Of a stretch of DNA of 64,000 nucleotides, positions 25,801 through 36,700 are shown piece after piece. The position numbers and the translations under genes are program-made. The notes under the pieces were generated by a model. It was given only the letters and a program-made list of their open reading frames with translations, was not told the origin of the DNA and ran no database searches. Source of the stretch: an uncultured Clostridia bacterium (GTDB lineage: Bacteria; Bacillota; Clostridia; Lutisporales; Lutisporaceae); assembly GCA_937930535.1 (NCBI GenBank), contig CALGKJ010000061.1, positions 1 to 64,000 on the forward strand, given 5' to 3'. The stretch's first letter is position 1. Every line of letters begins with the position of its first letter.

Positions 25801-27685
25801 GCTGTTAAGTTGTGAAGAAATCAGAGAGGCAATCGTAATTGATAGGAACAATAGCAGCGGAGTTAAGTATTTGTGTGCATACATAGTATTAAATAGTCAA
25901 ATTACCATAAAACAATTACGCAAGCATTTATCTTTGAGTCTTCCAGAATATATGGTACCGTCTTATTTCATACAGCTGGAAAAGCTGCCATTAACACCAA
26001 ATGGAAAGGTAGATAGAAAAGCATTACCAGAGCCGGATGGAAACATTAATACAGGGGCAGAATATGAGGCACCAAGAAATGAAGCAGAAGAAAAGCTGGT
26101 AGAAATATGGAAGGAAGTACTTGCAGTAGAAAAAATGGGGATAAATGATAACTTCTTTGAGCTTGGAGGACATTCACTAAAGGCAACAAGCTTATTAGCA
26201 AAGATACATAAGCAGCTTAACGTAGAAGTACCATTAAGAGAAATATTTAATACACCTACAATAAAAGGAATATCGGAATACATAAAAGGAACGAAGGAAA
26301 ACATATATGCAGCAATAGATAAGACAGAAGCAAAAGAACATTATGAAATGTCATCGGCACAAAAAAGAATATATACATTGCAGCAGTTTGACCCTGAGAG
26401 TACAAGCTATAACATGCCTGTAGCAGTGGAAATAGAAGGAACGTTGGATAAAGAAAGATTAAAGGAAGCCTTTAAGAAACTTGTGCAAAGACATGAAAGC
26501 CTTAGGACAAGCTTTGAAGTGGCAGGAGAAGAGATAGTACAAGTAATACATGAGCAGCCGGAAATTGAGATAGAGTATAAGCAGCTTAAAATCAGTAAAG
26601 GAAAAGGCGTAGTAGACACTATAGAAGAAGAGATAAAAAGTTTTGTAACAGCGTTTAATTTAAGTAAACCGCCGCTGCTGAGAGTAAAACTTATTGAGAT
26701 TGATGTTCAAAAACACGTTTTGCTGCTGGATATGCACCACATAATATCAGATGGTGTATCAATGAATATACTCGTAAAAGACTTTACAGAAGCCTATGAG
26801 GGAAAAGCTTTCAGGGAACTAAGGCTGCAATATAAGGATTATGCAGAATGGCAGAATGTGCAGAGAAAAACGGACAGGATGAAGAAGCAAGAAGAATACT
26901 GGCTGAAGGTATTTAAAAGAATGGTGCCGATACTGAATTTGCCGACAGATTATCCAAGACCGGCAGTAAAAAGCTTTGAAGGAGATAGAATGGGCTTTGA
27001 GCTAACAGAAGAGGTGACGGAAAAATTAAAGGATATAGCCAGAGAGACCGGAAGTACCATATATATGCTGCTGCTAACGGCATTTAATATACTACTATCA
27101 AAATATAGCGGACAAGATGATATAGTGATAGGAAGTCCCATAGCTGGAAGACCACATGCAGATCTTGAAAATATTATAGGAATGTTTGTAAACACACTGG
27201 CAATGAGAAATTATCCAAGGGGTGAAAAGACAATAAGAGAATTCATAGGGGAAGTAAAGGATAATGCTTTAAAAGCCTATGAGCATCAGGATTATCAGCT
27301 TGAAGAACTGGTAGATAAATTAAAGATGCCACGAGATATGAGCAGAAATCCATTATTCGATGTAATGCTAGTAATGCAGAACATGACAAATGAAGAGCTA
27401 AACATAGAAGGGTTAAAGTTCAAAAGCTATGAAGCGGAAAATAAAACCACAAAATTTGATATTGGCATAACAGCTATGGAAACTGAGAGAACAATAGTTG
27501 TAGATATTGAGTATTGTACAAGATTATTTAAAAACAGTACTATAAGCACTTTTAAAAAACATCTGCTTGATGTTGTTCAAGCTATAGTAAATAACGATTG
27601 TATGAGAATTAAAGATATCGAATTGGACTTTGGGGTTACAGAGATGCAATATAGTGATTTTAGCGAAACTGATTTTAATATATAA
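16865..27685 (+). CDS. NRPS 1: C-A(Thr)-T-C-A(?)-T-C-A(Orn)-T-C
   Basis: Nonribosomal peptide synthetase of 3606 residues. C1 (about 15-445) has LTPMQEGMLFHY and HHILFDGW, like D-accepting C domains of GrsB/TycC, including a communication-type N-terminus. A1 (466-965) pocket DFWNIGMVH reads Thr. T1 has Ser1011 in GGHSL. C2 (1065-1495) is LCL-like (HHIISDG). A2 (1515-2000) pocket DSELTAEVC is unassigned; Glu239 and Glu322 could suit a basic side chain. T2 Ser2053. C3 (2108-2535). A3 (2557-3050) pocket DVGEIGSID reads Orn. T3 Ser3104. C4 (3158-3606) is complete and terminal, ending SETDFNI. GGAGTGA precedes ATG 16865. NRPS2 follows after 32 bases. Pocket codes were read by eye against GrsA. Confidence 0.95.
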   Translation: MSKVQELNKADVQDILALTPMQEGMLFHYINNNSEQYSEQYTEQLCLTLIGETNIQEIKKAWTFVAENNEALRTCFRWDKLSKPVQVILKRADLVFFEYDLTKDLHREKLAEEIKTKDYYKQIDLSTETLRITIIMIDDSTFEMVLTYHHILFDGWSTGILLKEFLEAINLLNKNSNPFSIKKNRFKEFIKLCQGQDKTQYKKYWVEYFKGFEGNSPLPLNSGNQNTSNKNEKIVYKLSEELSQNIYGFCKEEKTTIAALFYTAWGLLLNKYSNANDIVFGTTVSGRNVPLQGIEDMTGLFINTLPLRVNINESDNILNILKKVDYTLKTRNDYQHTPLVDIKACSNIGSRDELFDTIVVIENYPLDSILFSADDSIKIEKYSINEITNYKLTLAIIDFKGLKLQLSFNNNEFSSEIAGLMLKHYENIIEIMINEPAIKYAELELITKAEKEQMLKALNSTNAAYPKNKTIHELFEEQVEKTPDNVAVVLGTKALTYEELNRRSNQLARLLRKKGAGSENIVAIMAERSIEMIVGIIGILKAGSAYLPIDPEYPRERIEYMLKDSGANILLSHNSLGENISYWGEIIKLDEESVYTESINNLQIVNTPNHLAYVIYTSGTTGNPKGAMIEHRNVVRLMFNDKLLFDFTEKDVWTMFHSYCFDFSVWEMYGALLYGGKLIIIPKIMAQDTAEFLEVLDKEKVTILNQTPSAFYRLSEEIMKTNKNNLCLRYIIFGGEALKPIMLKEYNEIYPMVKLVNMYGITETTVHVTYKEITKDDIKLNASNIGKPIPTLTTYVVDRNVKLLPIGVPGELCVGGEGVGRGYINRPELTDEKFIDNPFEQNGKLYKSGDLVRMLPNGDMEYLGRIDHQVKIRGFRIELGEIEHKLITHPSVKEAVVIAREDKDGGKYLCAYVSCTGEIAVATELREHLSKDLPGYMVPSYFIQIDKLPLTSNGKVDKKSLPEPDGIIKTGAAYEAPKNEVEEKLVRIWREVLNIDKIGINDNFFEIGGHSLKATSLAAKIHKELDVKIPLGEIFKNPTIKEIAEYLKIVDKSIYSELNAVEEREYYEASSAQKRIYTLQQFDTDSTSYNMPGVLELEGKVDAERLREVFDKLIQRHEVLRTSFELKEEEIIQKVHKEVEFDICYIETAEEGSTEGIVNNFIKPFDLGKAPLFRAALISLSENSGMQSEKHLILFDMHHIISDGVSMGILIKELTKLYERKELTPLRIQYKDFAAWQNELLKGDRVKEQEEYWLRQFREEIPVLNMSTDYPRSSAQSFEGDSISFLLGKELTGELNKIVKETGSTLYMVLLTVFNILLSKYSGQEDIIVGSPIAGRHHADLENIMGMFVNTLAIRSYPEGKKTFKEFLTEVKDKALKAYENQDYQFEELVSKLNLTRDMSRNPLFDVMFAMQNMDKNQLQLGETIIKEYKTYNRISKFDMTLFAVEIESDIELSIEYCTKLFNKGTIERVYKHLKNIIEKIVKNQNIHLKEIEIITEEEKQQILANFNDTKAAYPGNKTIQQLFEEQAKRTPDNIALVFEDKQLTYRELDEKSNQLARELRIREVGSESIVGIMVERSLEMVIGMLGILKSGGAYLPIDLEYPQERIEFMLKDSNVRILLAQSWVNTSYIKGKEILNLDSIIMSDKDKSSLQLVNNSSSLAYAIYTSGSTGMPKGVLIEHKAIVNTLNWRVNQYKFNSDDIVLQIPSFSFDSSVEDIFTPLLSGAQLHIIRAEDRLNIRYIGNYISSKKITHFLAVPSFFKTLLDEVYKQLKSLKSVTIAGESFSHSLVQEHYSKLPDTKLYNEYGPTENSVCSTVYEFSKDCSNVTIGRPIHNCECYIINKYGNLQPIGVPGELCVSGVGLARGYMNRSELTTEKFVDNPFRENTKMYRTGDLARWLPNGNIVFLGRADYQVKIRGFRIELGEIENKLLSHKEIKEAVVIAREDNKGQKYLCGYIAANGELEAGELKAHLSKELPDYMIPAFFIYLEKLPLTANGKIDRKVLMELDIKVSTETEYEAPRNEIEETLLEIWKKILGIERIGINDNFFELGGHSLKATSLSAKIHKQLNAEVPLKEIFKTPTIKQIAEYINKADTSIYTEIKPVEEKEYYHMSSAQKRVFTLQQFDLSSTTYNMPGVLEIDGELDNSRVENAFMALIEKHESLRTSFGMKDEIPVQIIHKEVNFQIEYMEKAIYKGVQLEKIMTDFIKPFDLGKAPLIRVRLINAPKDSTISKHILMYDMHHIISDGVSMNILIEEFINAYKMKKLPKLKLQYKDYAKWQSELHGSERIAKQEEYWLEAFSGEIPVLNLPTDYQRPSIQSYEGDRVSFSLEEELTKSLNHIAKETGSTLYMVLLSVFNILLSKYSGQEDIIIGSPIAGRPHADLENIIGMFVNTLPMRNYPDREKTLREFIKEVKENALKAFENQDYQFEELVEKLNVPRDMSRNPLFDVMFELQNINIKRMELEEVGFKAYESGSRTAKFDLTITASESDGILNIDIEYCTRLFEKARIERMKVHLIKIIEQVSENIDKQIKDVEIISEYEKKQILDEFNNTMAVYPQNKVIQELFQEQVEKAPNNIAVAYEESQLTYKELNEKANQLARVLRDKGVGPGRIVGIMVERSLDMIVGIMGILKAGGAYLPIDPDYPEDRIEYMLTNSAAELLLTQNSLQNRASSEFNIVNIEEPQNYANNKTNLEIINEPDDLVYILYTSGTTGNPKGVMIEHRNLVNIAFAWKDHYKLDKMEVKLLQMASMSFDVFAGDLCRALLWGGTMYICPNDIKLDMRALYQTLRERSISIFESTPSLIIPFMDYIYENNLELESLKILILGSDACPMVDYKKLVERYGEKMRILNSYGITEVTIDSSYYEEKSEQALSMINTPIGKPLNNTQFYILDKALKLQPIGVCGELYIGGDGVARGYYNQPDLTSSKFIENPYKSGERMYRTGDVAKWLQDGNVEFLGRADHQVKIRGFRIEIAEIERQLLSCEEIREAIVIDRNNSSGVKYLCAYIVLNSQITIKQLRKHLSLSLPEYMVPSYFIQLEKLPLTPNGKVDRKALPEPDGNINTGAEYEAPRNEAEEKLVEIWKEVLAVEKMGINDNFFELGGHSLKATSLLAKIHKQLNVEVPLREIFNTPTIKGISEYIKGTKENIYAAIDKTEAKEHYEMSSAQKRIYTLQQFDPESTSYNMPVAVEIEGTLDKERLKEAFKKLVQRHESLRTSFEVAGEEIVQVIHEQPEIEIEYKQLKISKGKGVVDTIEEEIKSFVTAFNLSKPPLLRVKLIEIDVQKHVLLLDMHHIISDGVSMNILVKDFTEAYEGKAFRELRLQYKDYAEWQNVQRKTDRMKKQEEYWLKVFKRMVPILNLPTDYPRPAVKSFEGDRMGFELTEEVTEKLKDIARETGSTIYMLLLTAFNILLSKYSGQDDIVIGSPIAGRPHADLENIIGMFVNTLAMRNYPRGEKTIREFIGEVKDNALKAYEHQDYQLEELVDKLKMPRDMSRNPLFDVMLVMQNMTNEELNIEGLKFKSYEAENKTTKFDIGITAMETERTIVVDIEYCTRLFKNSTISTFKKHLLDVVQAIVNNDCMRIKDIELDFGVTEMQYSDFSETDFNI

Positions 27686-27717
27686 ATTATTAACATTACA
27701 GGTAAGGGGAAGTATTC

Positions 27718-30700
27718 ATGATAAATAATACTGCAAAGGAATTGATAGTTAATACAGGGAAGTATAACGCCGAAAAGGGCTTTTGGGTAGAAAGACTTGC
27801 AGGTCTGAGTGAGGTAACGAGTTTCTCCTCTGATTATAACAGCTATGCAGACGAGAAAAATCATTATTCCAAAAATATAATTGGAGTTAATGGAATACTT
27901 TGTAAAAGAATTATAGACATAAGTAATAGCAATATCAATAATATACATTCAATACTAACTGCTTGTTTAATACTGCTGATAAAAAAGTATTCAAGCAGTG
28001 CAAGTGTAGCAGTTGGTTCTCCCGTATTTATAGAAGGCAAAGACTGTATAGATGAATTAATAAATAAATATTTTGTCATCGTAACAAATGTGGAAGATAA
28101 TATGACCTTCAAAGAACTTTTGGTCCGAACAAGAAATAGCATTAAAGACTCCATTAGCAATCAAAGCTATCCTTTTGAGCTATTAGAAAAAGATTTAGAC
28201 AATTGGAATATAGTAAAGGAAAGTCTCAGCAGCATAGTCGTATTATTTGAAAATATACATAGCTATCAATTAGTAGAAGCTTTGAACGCAAAAATGTATT
28301 TTATGTTTAGCAAGGAGGCTGACAGCATATTTCTAAGTGTTATGTATTCAAATAGTAATTATGATAATAGTACTATAGAAAGAATAACAAAACACTATAT
28401 GGAAGTGCTGAACAATGTATTATTCAACACAGAAATTAAAGTATCAGAAGTTGAATATATGACAGAAGAAGAAAAATTGCAGTTATTGGCAGAGTTTAAT
28501 GATACAGCAGCAGAATATCCAAGGGATAAGACAATACAAGAGCTGTTTGAACAGCAAGCAGAAAAGACACCTTATAATATAGCAGCCGTATTTAAAGGAC
28601 AGCATGTAACCTATAAGCAGCTAAATGAGAGGGCAAATCAATTAGCACGAACATTGAGGCTAAAAGGGATAAAAGCAGATAGCATAGTTGGCATAATGGC
28701 AGAACGTTCAATAGAGATGATAGTGGGCATAATGGGAATTCTCAAGGCAGGTGGAGCATATCTGCCAATTAGTCCTGAATATCCTGTAGATAGAATAAAG
28801 TATGTAATTGATGATAGCGGGGCAAGCCTGCTGCTTACACAAAACCATCTCCTGGGAAAAGCTTATGGGGGTATAGAGATACTGAATCTTGAGGATGACA
28901 GTATATATGATTTGAATAGTTCAAATCTTGAGCCTGTAAGCAGTTCTAAAAGCTTGGCTTATGTAATATATACGTCAGGCTCAACGGGTAAGCCTAAAGG
29001 AGCAATGATAGAGCATCATTCAGTAGTAAATAGAATAAAATGGATGCAGAAGAAATATACCATCAGCTCAGAGGATGTAATATTGCAAAAGACTCCATAT
29101 ACCTTCGATGTATCAGTATGGGAGCTGTTCTGGTGGGCTATGGAGGGAGCCAAGGTAGTATTCTTGATACCAGGGGGAGAAAAAGATCCTTCTGAAATAC
29201 TAAAGGCAATAGAGGAACACAAGATAACTACAATGCATTTTGTACCATCTATGCTTAATACCTTTCTTGAGCATCTTGAGGGGAAGGATGAGCTATATAA
29301 TCTAAAAAGCTTGAGACAGGTATTTGCCAGCGGTGAAGCCTTGACATTGCAGCAGGTTGAAAGGTTTAATAAGCTTCTTAACAGTAAGCTTGGTACAAAG
29401 CTTATTAACCTATATGGACCTACTGAGGCGACGGTTGATGTATCATATTTTGATTGTTCAACAGGGGAAAAGCTTGATACAGTACCAATCGGTAAGCCTA
29501 TAGACAACATAAAGCTATTTATAGTAAATAAATACAATCAACTATTGCCGATAGGAGTGGCAGGAGAACTGTGCATATCTGGCGTGGGATTAGGGAGAGG
29601 TTACCTTAATAGACCAGAACTAACGGCAGAGAAGTTTGTGGCAAATCCATATGAGCAAGGTGCAAAGATGTACCGTACAGGAGACTTGGCAAAATGGAGA
29701 CCTGATGGCAATATAGAGTATTTGGGAAGAATAGATTATCAGGTGAAGATACGGGGGTTTAGAATAGAGCTTGGGGAAATAGAAAACAAACTATTAGAGC
29801 ATAAAGCAATAAAGGAAGCTGCAGTTATAGCGAGAGATGATAGTAGTGGAAATAAATATTTATGTGCCTACATAACAGCAGAAAGAATACTTGTAACAGG
29901 AGAATTAAGAAAGTATCTATTTAAGGATTTGCCGGATTATATGATACCGTCATACTTCATACAAATGGATAATCTGCCGCTTACACCAAACGGAAAGCTA
30001 GATAGAAAGATACTACCAGAGCCTAATAGAAGCATTTGCACAGGAGTAGAATATGAACCGCCAAGAAATGAATTGGAAGAAAAGCTGGTGGAAATGTGGA
30101 AGGAAGTACTTGGAGCAGACAAGGTGGGGATAAATGACAGCTTCTTTGATCTTGGAGGACACTCACTAAAAGCCACAAGCTTATCAGTAAAAATACACAA
30201 GCAGCTTAATGTAGAGGTACCGTTAAAAGAAATATTTAAGGCACCAACAATAAAAGGTATATCAGAATATATAAAAGAAACAGAAGCGAGCATATATGCA
30301 GCAATAGAAAAAGCAGAAGAAAAAGAATACTACCAAGCATCTTCAGCCCAACGCAGAATATATGCATTGCAGCAGCTTGAGCCTGACAGTACAAGCTATA
30401 ACATGCCGGGAGCAGTAGAGATAGAAGGAAAACTAGATAAAGCAAAGCTGGAGGAAGCCTTTAACAAGCTGATACAAAGACATGAGAGCTTAAGAACAAG
30501 CTTTGAATTAAGAGAAGAACAAATAATACAAATTATACATAAAGAAGTAGAATTTGAAGTAGAGTGTATAAGGCTTCAAGGGAATATAGAAAAAGAAGAT
30601 GCAGAAAAAGAAATAAAGAGGCTTGTAAGAGAGTTTAATTTAAGTAAGGCACCATTATTGAGGGTGGGACTTATTGAGATACACCCGGAGAAGCATATAT

Positions 30701-33700
30701 TGGTATATGATATGCACCATATAATATCAGATGGAATATCAATAAGCATACTTATAAAAGACTTTACAGAAGCATATGCAGGAAAGGAATTACCTCAGCT
30801 AAGAATACAGTATAGAGACTACGCAGAGTGGCAAAATAATTTGTTTAACGGTGAAAGGATCGTGGAAAAGGAGAAATACTGGTTAAAAAAATTTGAAGGC
30901 GAGATACCGGTGTTAAGCCTGCCCACAGATTATCAAAGACCAGCAATGCAAAGCTTCGAAGGTGATAACATAAGCTTTAAGCTTGGAGAGCAGCTAACAG
31001 AAAAATTAAGGCAAATAGCAAAAGAAAGTGAAAGCACACTGTATATGGTGATGCTGGCAGCCTTTAATGTATTACTATCAAAATACAGCGGACAAGAAGA
31101 TATAGTAATAGGAAGCCCCATCGCAGGACGACCTCATGCAGATTTACAAAACGTGCTGGGTATGTTTGTAAATACATTAGCAATGAGAAATTATCCAAGC
31201 GGTAAAAAGAGCTTTAGAGAATTTTTAAAGGAAGTAAAAGGAAATGCATTGAGAGCATATGAAAATCAAGATTATCAGTTTGAAGAACTGGTGGATAAGC
31301 TTAATATAACAAGAGATTTGAGCAGAAATCCATTGTTTGATGTAATGTTTGCAATGCAGAACATGGATATGGGAGAAGCAAGGCTGGAAGGACTGACAAT
31401 AAAGCCGTACAGCAGTGACAATAAAATATCCAAGTTTGATATTACTCTTACAGCATCAGAGGCAGGAAAAGAAATATTATTGAATATAGAGTATTGTATA
31501 AAGCTTTTCAATAAAGATACTATAGGAAGAATGGGCCGGCATTATGAGAACATAATAAAGAAAGTAACAGAAAATCCGGATTCAGAGCTAAGGTTAATAG
31601 ATATAATAACGGAAGAAGAAAGACACCAGATATTGCTGGAGTTTAACGATACAGAGGCGGAGTATCCTAAGAATAAGACAATACATCAGTTGTTTGAAGA
31701 ACAGGAGAAGAAAACAAGTAATAGTGTAGCAGTAATGTATGAAGATAAGCATTTGACATATAGAGAGCTGAATGAAAAAGCGAATCAGCTGGCGAGAATA
31801 CTGAGAGATAAGGGTGCAGGTCCTGAGAGTATAGTCGGAATAATGGCGGAAAGATCTTTAGAGATGATTGTAGGTATACTGGGAATCTTAAAGGCAGGGG
31901 GGGCATATCTGCCAATAGATCCTGAGTATCCACAGGAAAGAATAGAGTATATGCTGGAGGATAGTGGGGCACAGCTGCTGCTGACACAATCATGGCTCAT
32001 AGATAATATAAAGACAAGCAAGGAAAGCATAATACTTGATGATGAAAATTTATATAAAGGTGATAAAGAAAATCTATCGCATTCTGACAACCCCAATGAT
32101 CTTGCATATGTAATATATACATCAGGAACAACAGGCAAGCCAAAGGGGGCAATGATAGAGCATAATAGTGCAATAAATACACTACGGGATATTTATAATA
32201 ACTACCCAATAGCTGAGAACGAATCATATCTTTTAAAAACAGCATATACATTCGATGTTTCGGTTTCAGAGTTGTTTGGCTGGATATTTGGGGCAGCAAA
32301 GCTTGTGATATTAAAAGCTAAAGCAGAAAAAGACCCCTATGAGATTGTAAATTCAATAGAGAAATATAGGATAACTCATATAAACTTTGTACCCTCAATG
32401 TTCAATATGTTTTTGGAAATATTGGATATAAGCAAATGGAATAAAATGAGTAGTCTAAAGTACATTATGATAGCTGGAGAAGCGATAACTAAAGAATTGG
32501 TAAGGGAAATAGGAAAGATAAGCACAGATGCCATATTTGTAAATCTATATGGACCTACTGAGGCAGCAATATATGCTACAGGATACAAGTTAAATTGTGA
32601 TGACAGATACATAAAAGTCCCCATAGGAAAGCCAATAGCTAATACAAAGGTATATATAGTAGATAAAAGCAGCAATCTGCAGCCAATAGGAGTAGCAGGC
32701 GAACTATGCATAGCAGGTGACGGATTAGCAAGAGGATACCTGAATAGTCCGAAGCTGACAGCAGAAAAGTTTGTAGACAACCCATTCCGGCAAGGAACTA
32801 GGATGTATAGGACAGGAGACCTAGCGAGGTGGCTGCCAGATGGAAACATAGAGTTTTTAGGCAGGATAGATCACCAAGTAAAGATAAGAGGCTATAGAAT
32901 CGAACTAGGAGAAATCGAAAATAAGCTTGTTGAACATGGGGATATAAAAGAAACGGTAGTAGTGGCAAAGGATGATAACAGCGGAGGAAAATACCTTTGT
33001 GCATATGTTGCAGCAGAAAAAATGCTGACAGTAACTGAACTAAGAGAATATTTAGCAAAAGATTTACCAGATTATATGATACCATCATACTTCATGCAGA
33101 TGGATAAGCTGCCATTGACATCAAATGGGAAAATAGACAGAAAGGCATTACCAGAGCCTGATAATAGTGTCAGTACAGGTACAGAATACGAGGCTCCGAG
33201 AAATGAAATTGAAGAAAAGCTGGTAGAGATATGGAAGGAAGTACTTTATGTAGAAAAGATTGGAATAAACGACAGCTTCTTTGAGCTTGGAGGACATTCT
33301 CTAAAAGCAACAAGCTTGTCAGCTAAAATACACAAGCAGCTTAATGTAGAGGTACCGTTAAAAGTAATATTTAATAAACCAACTATAAAAGGTATATCAG
33401 AATATATAAAAGAAACAGAAGCGAGCATATATGCAGCAATAGAAAAAGCAGAAGAAAAAGATTACTACAAAGCATCATCTGCCCAACGCAGAATATATAC
33501 ATTGCAGCAGTTCAATCCTGACAGTACAAGCTATAACATGCCAGGAGCAGTAGAGATAGACGGAAAACTAGATAAAGCAAAGCTTGAGGAAGCCTTTAAT
33601 AAGCTGATACAAAGGCATGAAAGCCTAAGAACGAGCTTTGAATTAAGAAAAGAAGAAATAGTACAAATTATACATAAAGAAGTAGAATTTGAAGTAGAAT

Positions 33701-36700
33701 ATTCAGAACTTCAACCAAATGCATCAAAAGAGTCAATAGAAGAAGCTATAAATAAAACAGTAAGAACCTTTGATTTAGGCAGAGCACCGCTATTGAGGGT
33801 AGGACTCCTTAAAATACAAGCTGAAAAGTACATACTGATTTATGATATGCACCACATAATATCAGATGGGGTATCAATGGGAATACTGACAAAAGAATTT
33901 GCAGAAGTCTATGGAGGAAAAGAACTAAAAGAATTAAGGCTGCAGTACAAGGACTATGCAGAATGGCAGAATAGACAAAGAGAAACAGAAAGAATGAAAA
34001 GGCAGGAAGAATACTGGATAGATACCTTTAGAGGAGAAATACCAGCACTAAACCTTCCGACAGCTTATGCAAGACCGGCATTACAAAGCTTTGAGGGAGA
34101 CAGTATAAGCTTTGAAATAGAAGAAAAGCTAACGGAGAAGCTAAGAAACATAGCAAAACAGACAGAGGGTACCATGTACATGGTGCTGTTAGCTGTCATT
34201 AATATTCTATTGTCAAAATACAGCGGACAAGAGGATATAGTAATAGGAAGTCCGATAGCAGGAAGACCTCATGCTGATTTAGAGAGCATTATGGGAATAT
34301 TTATAAATACATTGGCAATGAGAAATTATCCAAGTGGAGAAAAGACAGTAAGAGAGTTCATAAAGGAAGTAAAAGTAAATGCTTTAAAAGCTTATGAGAA
34401 TCAGGACTATCAATTTGAAGAGCTAGTAGAAAAAATTAATTTAGCAAGAGATATGAGCAGAAATCCATTATTTGATGTAATGTTTATACTTCAGAATATG
34501 ATTAATGAAGAATTAAGCATAGATAGCTTAAAAATTAAAGGCTATGCAGCAGAAAATAAAACGGCAAAGCTTGATCTGACAATAACAGCAGCAGAAACAG
34601 CAAAAGGAATAAGTATAAATATAGAGTACTGCAGAAAGCTGTTTGAGAAGTCCAGTATAGAAAGAATGAAGGGACACTTTATACAAGTAGTAGAAGAAGT
34701 ATCAGAGTGCGTAGATAAGCAGCTAAATGAAATAGAAATAACTACAGGCGAAGAAAAAGAACAGCTGATAGTAGCTTTTAATGATACAGCAGTGGAATAC
34801 CTTAGAGAAAAAACAATACAAAAGCTATTTGAAGAACAGGTGGAAAAAACACCGGATAATACTGCAGTAGTATTTGGGGATAAAAAGCTAACATATAGAG
34901 AGCTTAATAAAAAAGCAAACCAGCTGGCAAGAATCTTGAGAGATAAAGGTATAGGAGCAGACAGTATAGTAGGCTTAATGGCAGAACGCTCTCAAGAGCT
35001 GATAATAGGAATAATAGGTATACTCAAGGCTGGAGGTGCATATTTGCCGATAGACCCCGAATATCCGCAGGATAGAATAGAATATATGATAGAGGATAGT
35101 GGAGCACAAGCAGCGGTTACTCAGTCTTGGCTGGCAGAAAAGCTGCCAAAGGGCAAACAAATATTATTACTGGATGAAGCAGAGTCCTATGCTGATGATG
35201 TCAGCAATTTAATTACGATTAATAAATCTGGTAATCTGGCATATGTGATATATACATCAGGTTCTACAGGCAAGCCGAAAGGAGTAATGATAGAGCACAG
35301 CTCGGTGAATAATTTTATAGTTGGAATGTCGCAGAATATAGAGTTCAAAGCTCCAAAATCAATACTGGCATTAACAACAATATCATTTGACATATTTGGT
35401 CTGGAAACACTGCTTCCATTAACAAAAGGGATGAGAATAATAATATGCGATGAAAGAAGCCAGAAGAATCCTGATGAGATAGCTGAATTAATTGACAGAA
35501 ATCAAATTGATATATTACAAGCGACACCATCACGAATGGAGTTGATACTAAATGATGATAAGGCTTCTTCTGCTTTAACCAGACTATCAGAAATAATAAT
35601 AGGCGGAGAGCTGTTTACAGAGAGATTATTGAAAAATCTGCTTGGTAAAACAAATGCTAAAATATACAATGCATATGGTCCCACAGAAACAACTATATGG
35701 TCAACATTAAAGCTGATATCGGGTGATAGCAGAATAACTATTGGAAAACCAATAACCAATACAGAAATATACATATTAGATAAAAATAAGCATATCTGTC
35801 CTATTGGGGTATCAGGAGAATTATATATAGCAGGTGATGGGTTGGCTAGAGGTTATATCAATAGACCAGAGCTGACTAACGAGAAATTTATAGACAACCC
35901 CTTTAAAGAAGGAACAAGGATGTATCGGACAGGAGACTTGGCAAGATGGCTGCCAGATGGCAATATAGAGTACCTGGGAAGAACAGATTATCAAGTAAAG
36001 ATAAGAGGATTCAGAATAGAGCTTGGAGAGATAGAGAAAAAGCTGATCGATCATGTAAGTATAAAGGACGCTGTGGTAGTGGCTAAGGCTGACAACACAG
36101 GAGGGCATTATCTATGTGCATATATTGTTGCTGATAATAAGCAAACAGATGATTTAACTATATCAGAACTGAGGGAGTATCTATTAAATGAACTTCCGGA
36201 ATATATGATACCCTCATACTTTGTAAAGCTGGAAAAACTTCCATTAACACTAAACGGAAAGCTGGACAGAAATGCACTGCTTGAGCCTGATGGCAGTATA
36301 AGTACAGGTGTAGTATATGAAGCACCACGAAATGCTATGGAAGAGAAGCTGGTTAATATATGGCAAGAAGTTTTGTATACCAAGGAAGGTATAGGAATCA
36401 GACACAATTTCTTTGAAATTGGGGGTCATTCATTAAAGGCAACTGAAGTAATAGCAAAAATACACAAGGAGTTTAATATTGAAGTGACTTTATTAGAATT
36501 TTTTAAAAGACCTTTAATAAAGGAGCTGTCCCTTTACTTAAACAGCCAGAATAAAAAGGAATATAAGCATATTGCTAGTGCTGAAAAAAAGGAGTACTAC
36601 CCATTATCGGCTATTCAAAAAAGAATGTATATAGCTAACCAGCTGGAACCTCAGTCTTTAAACTATAATATGCCCTGTGTTGTAACCTTCGAAGGTGAAT

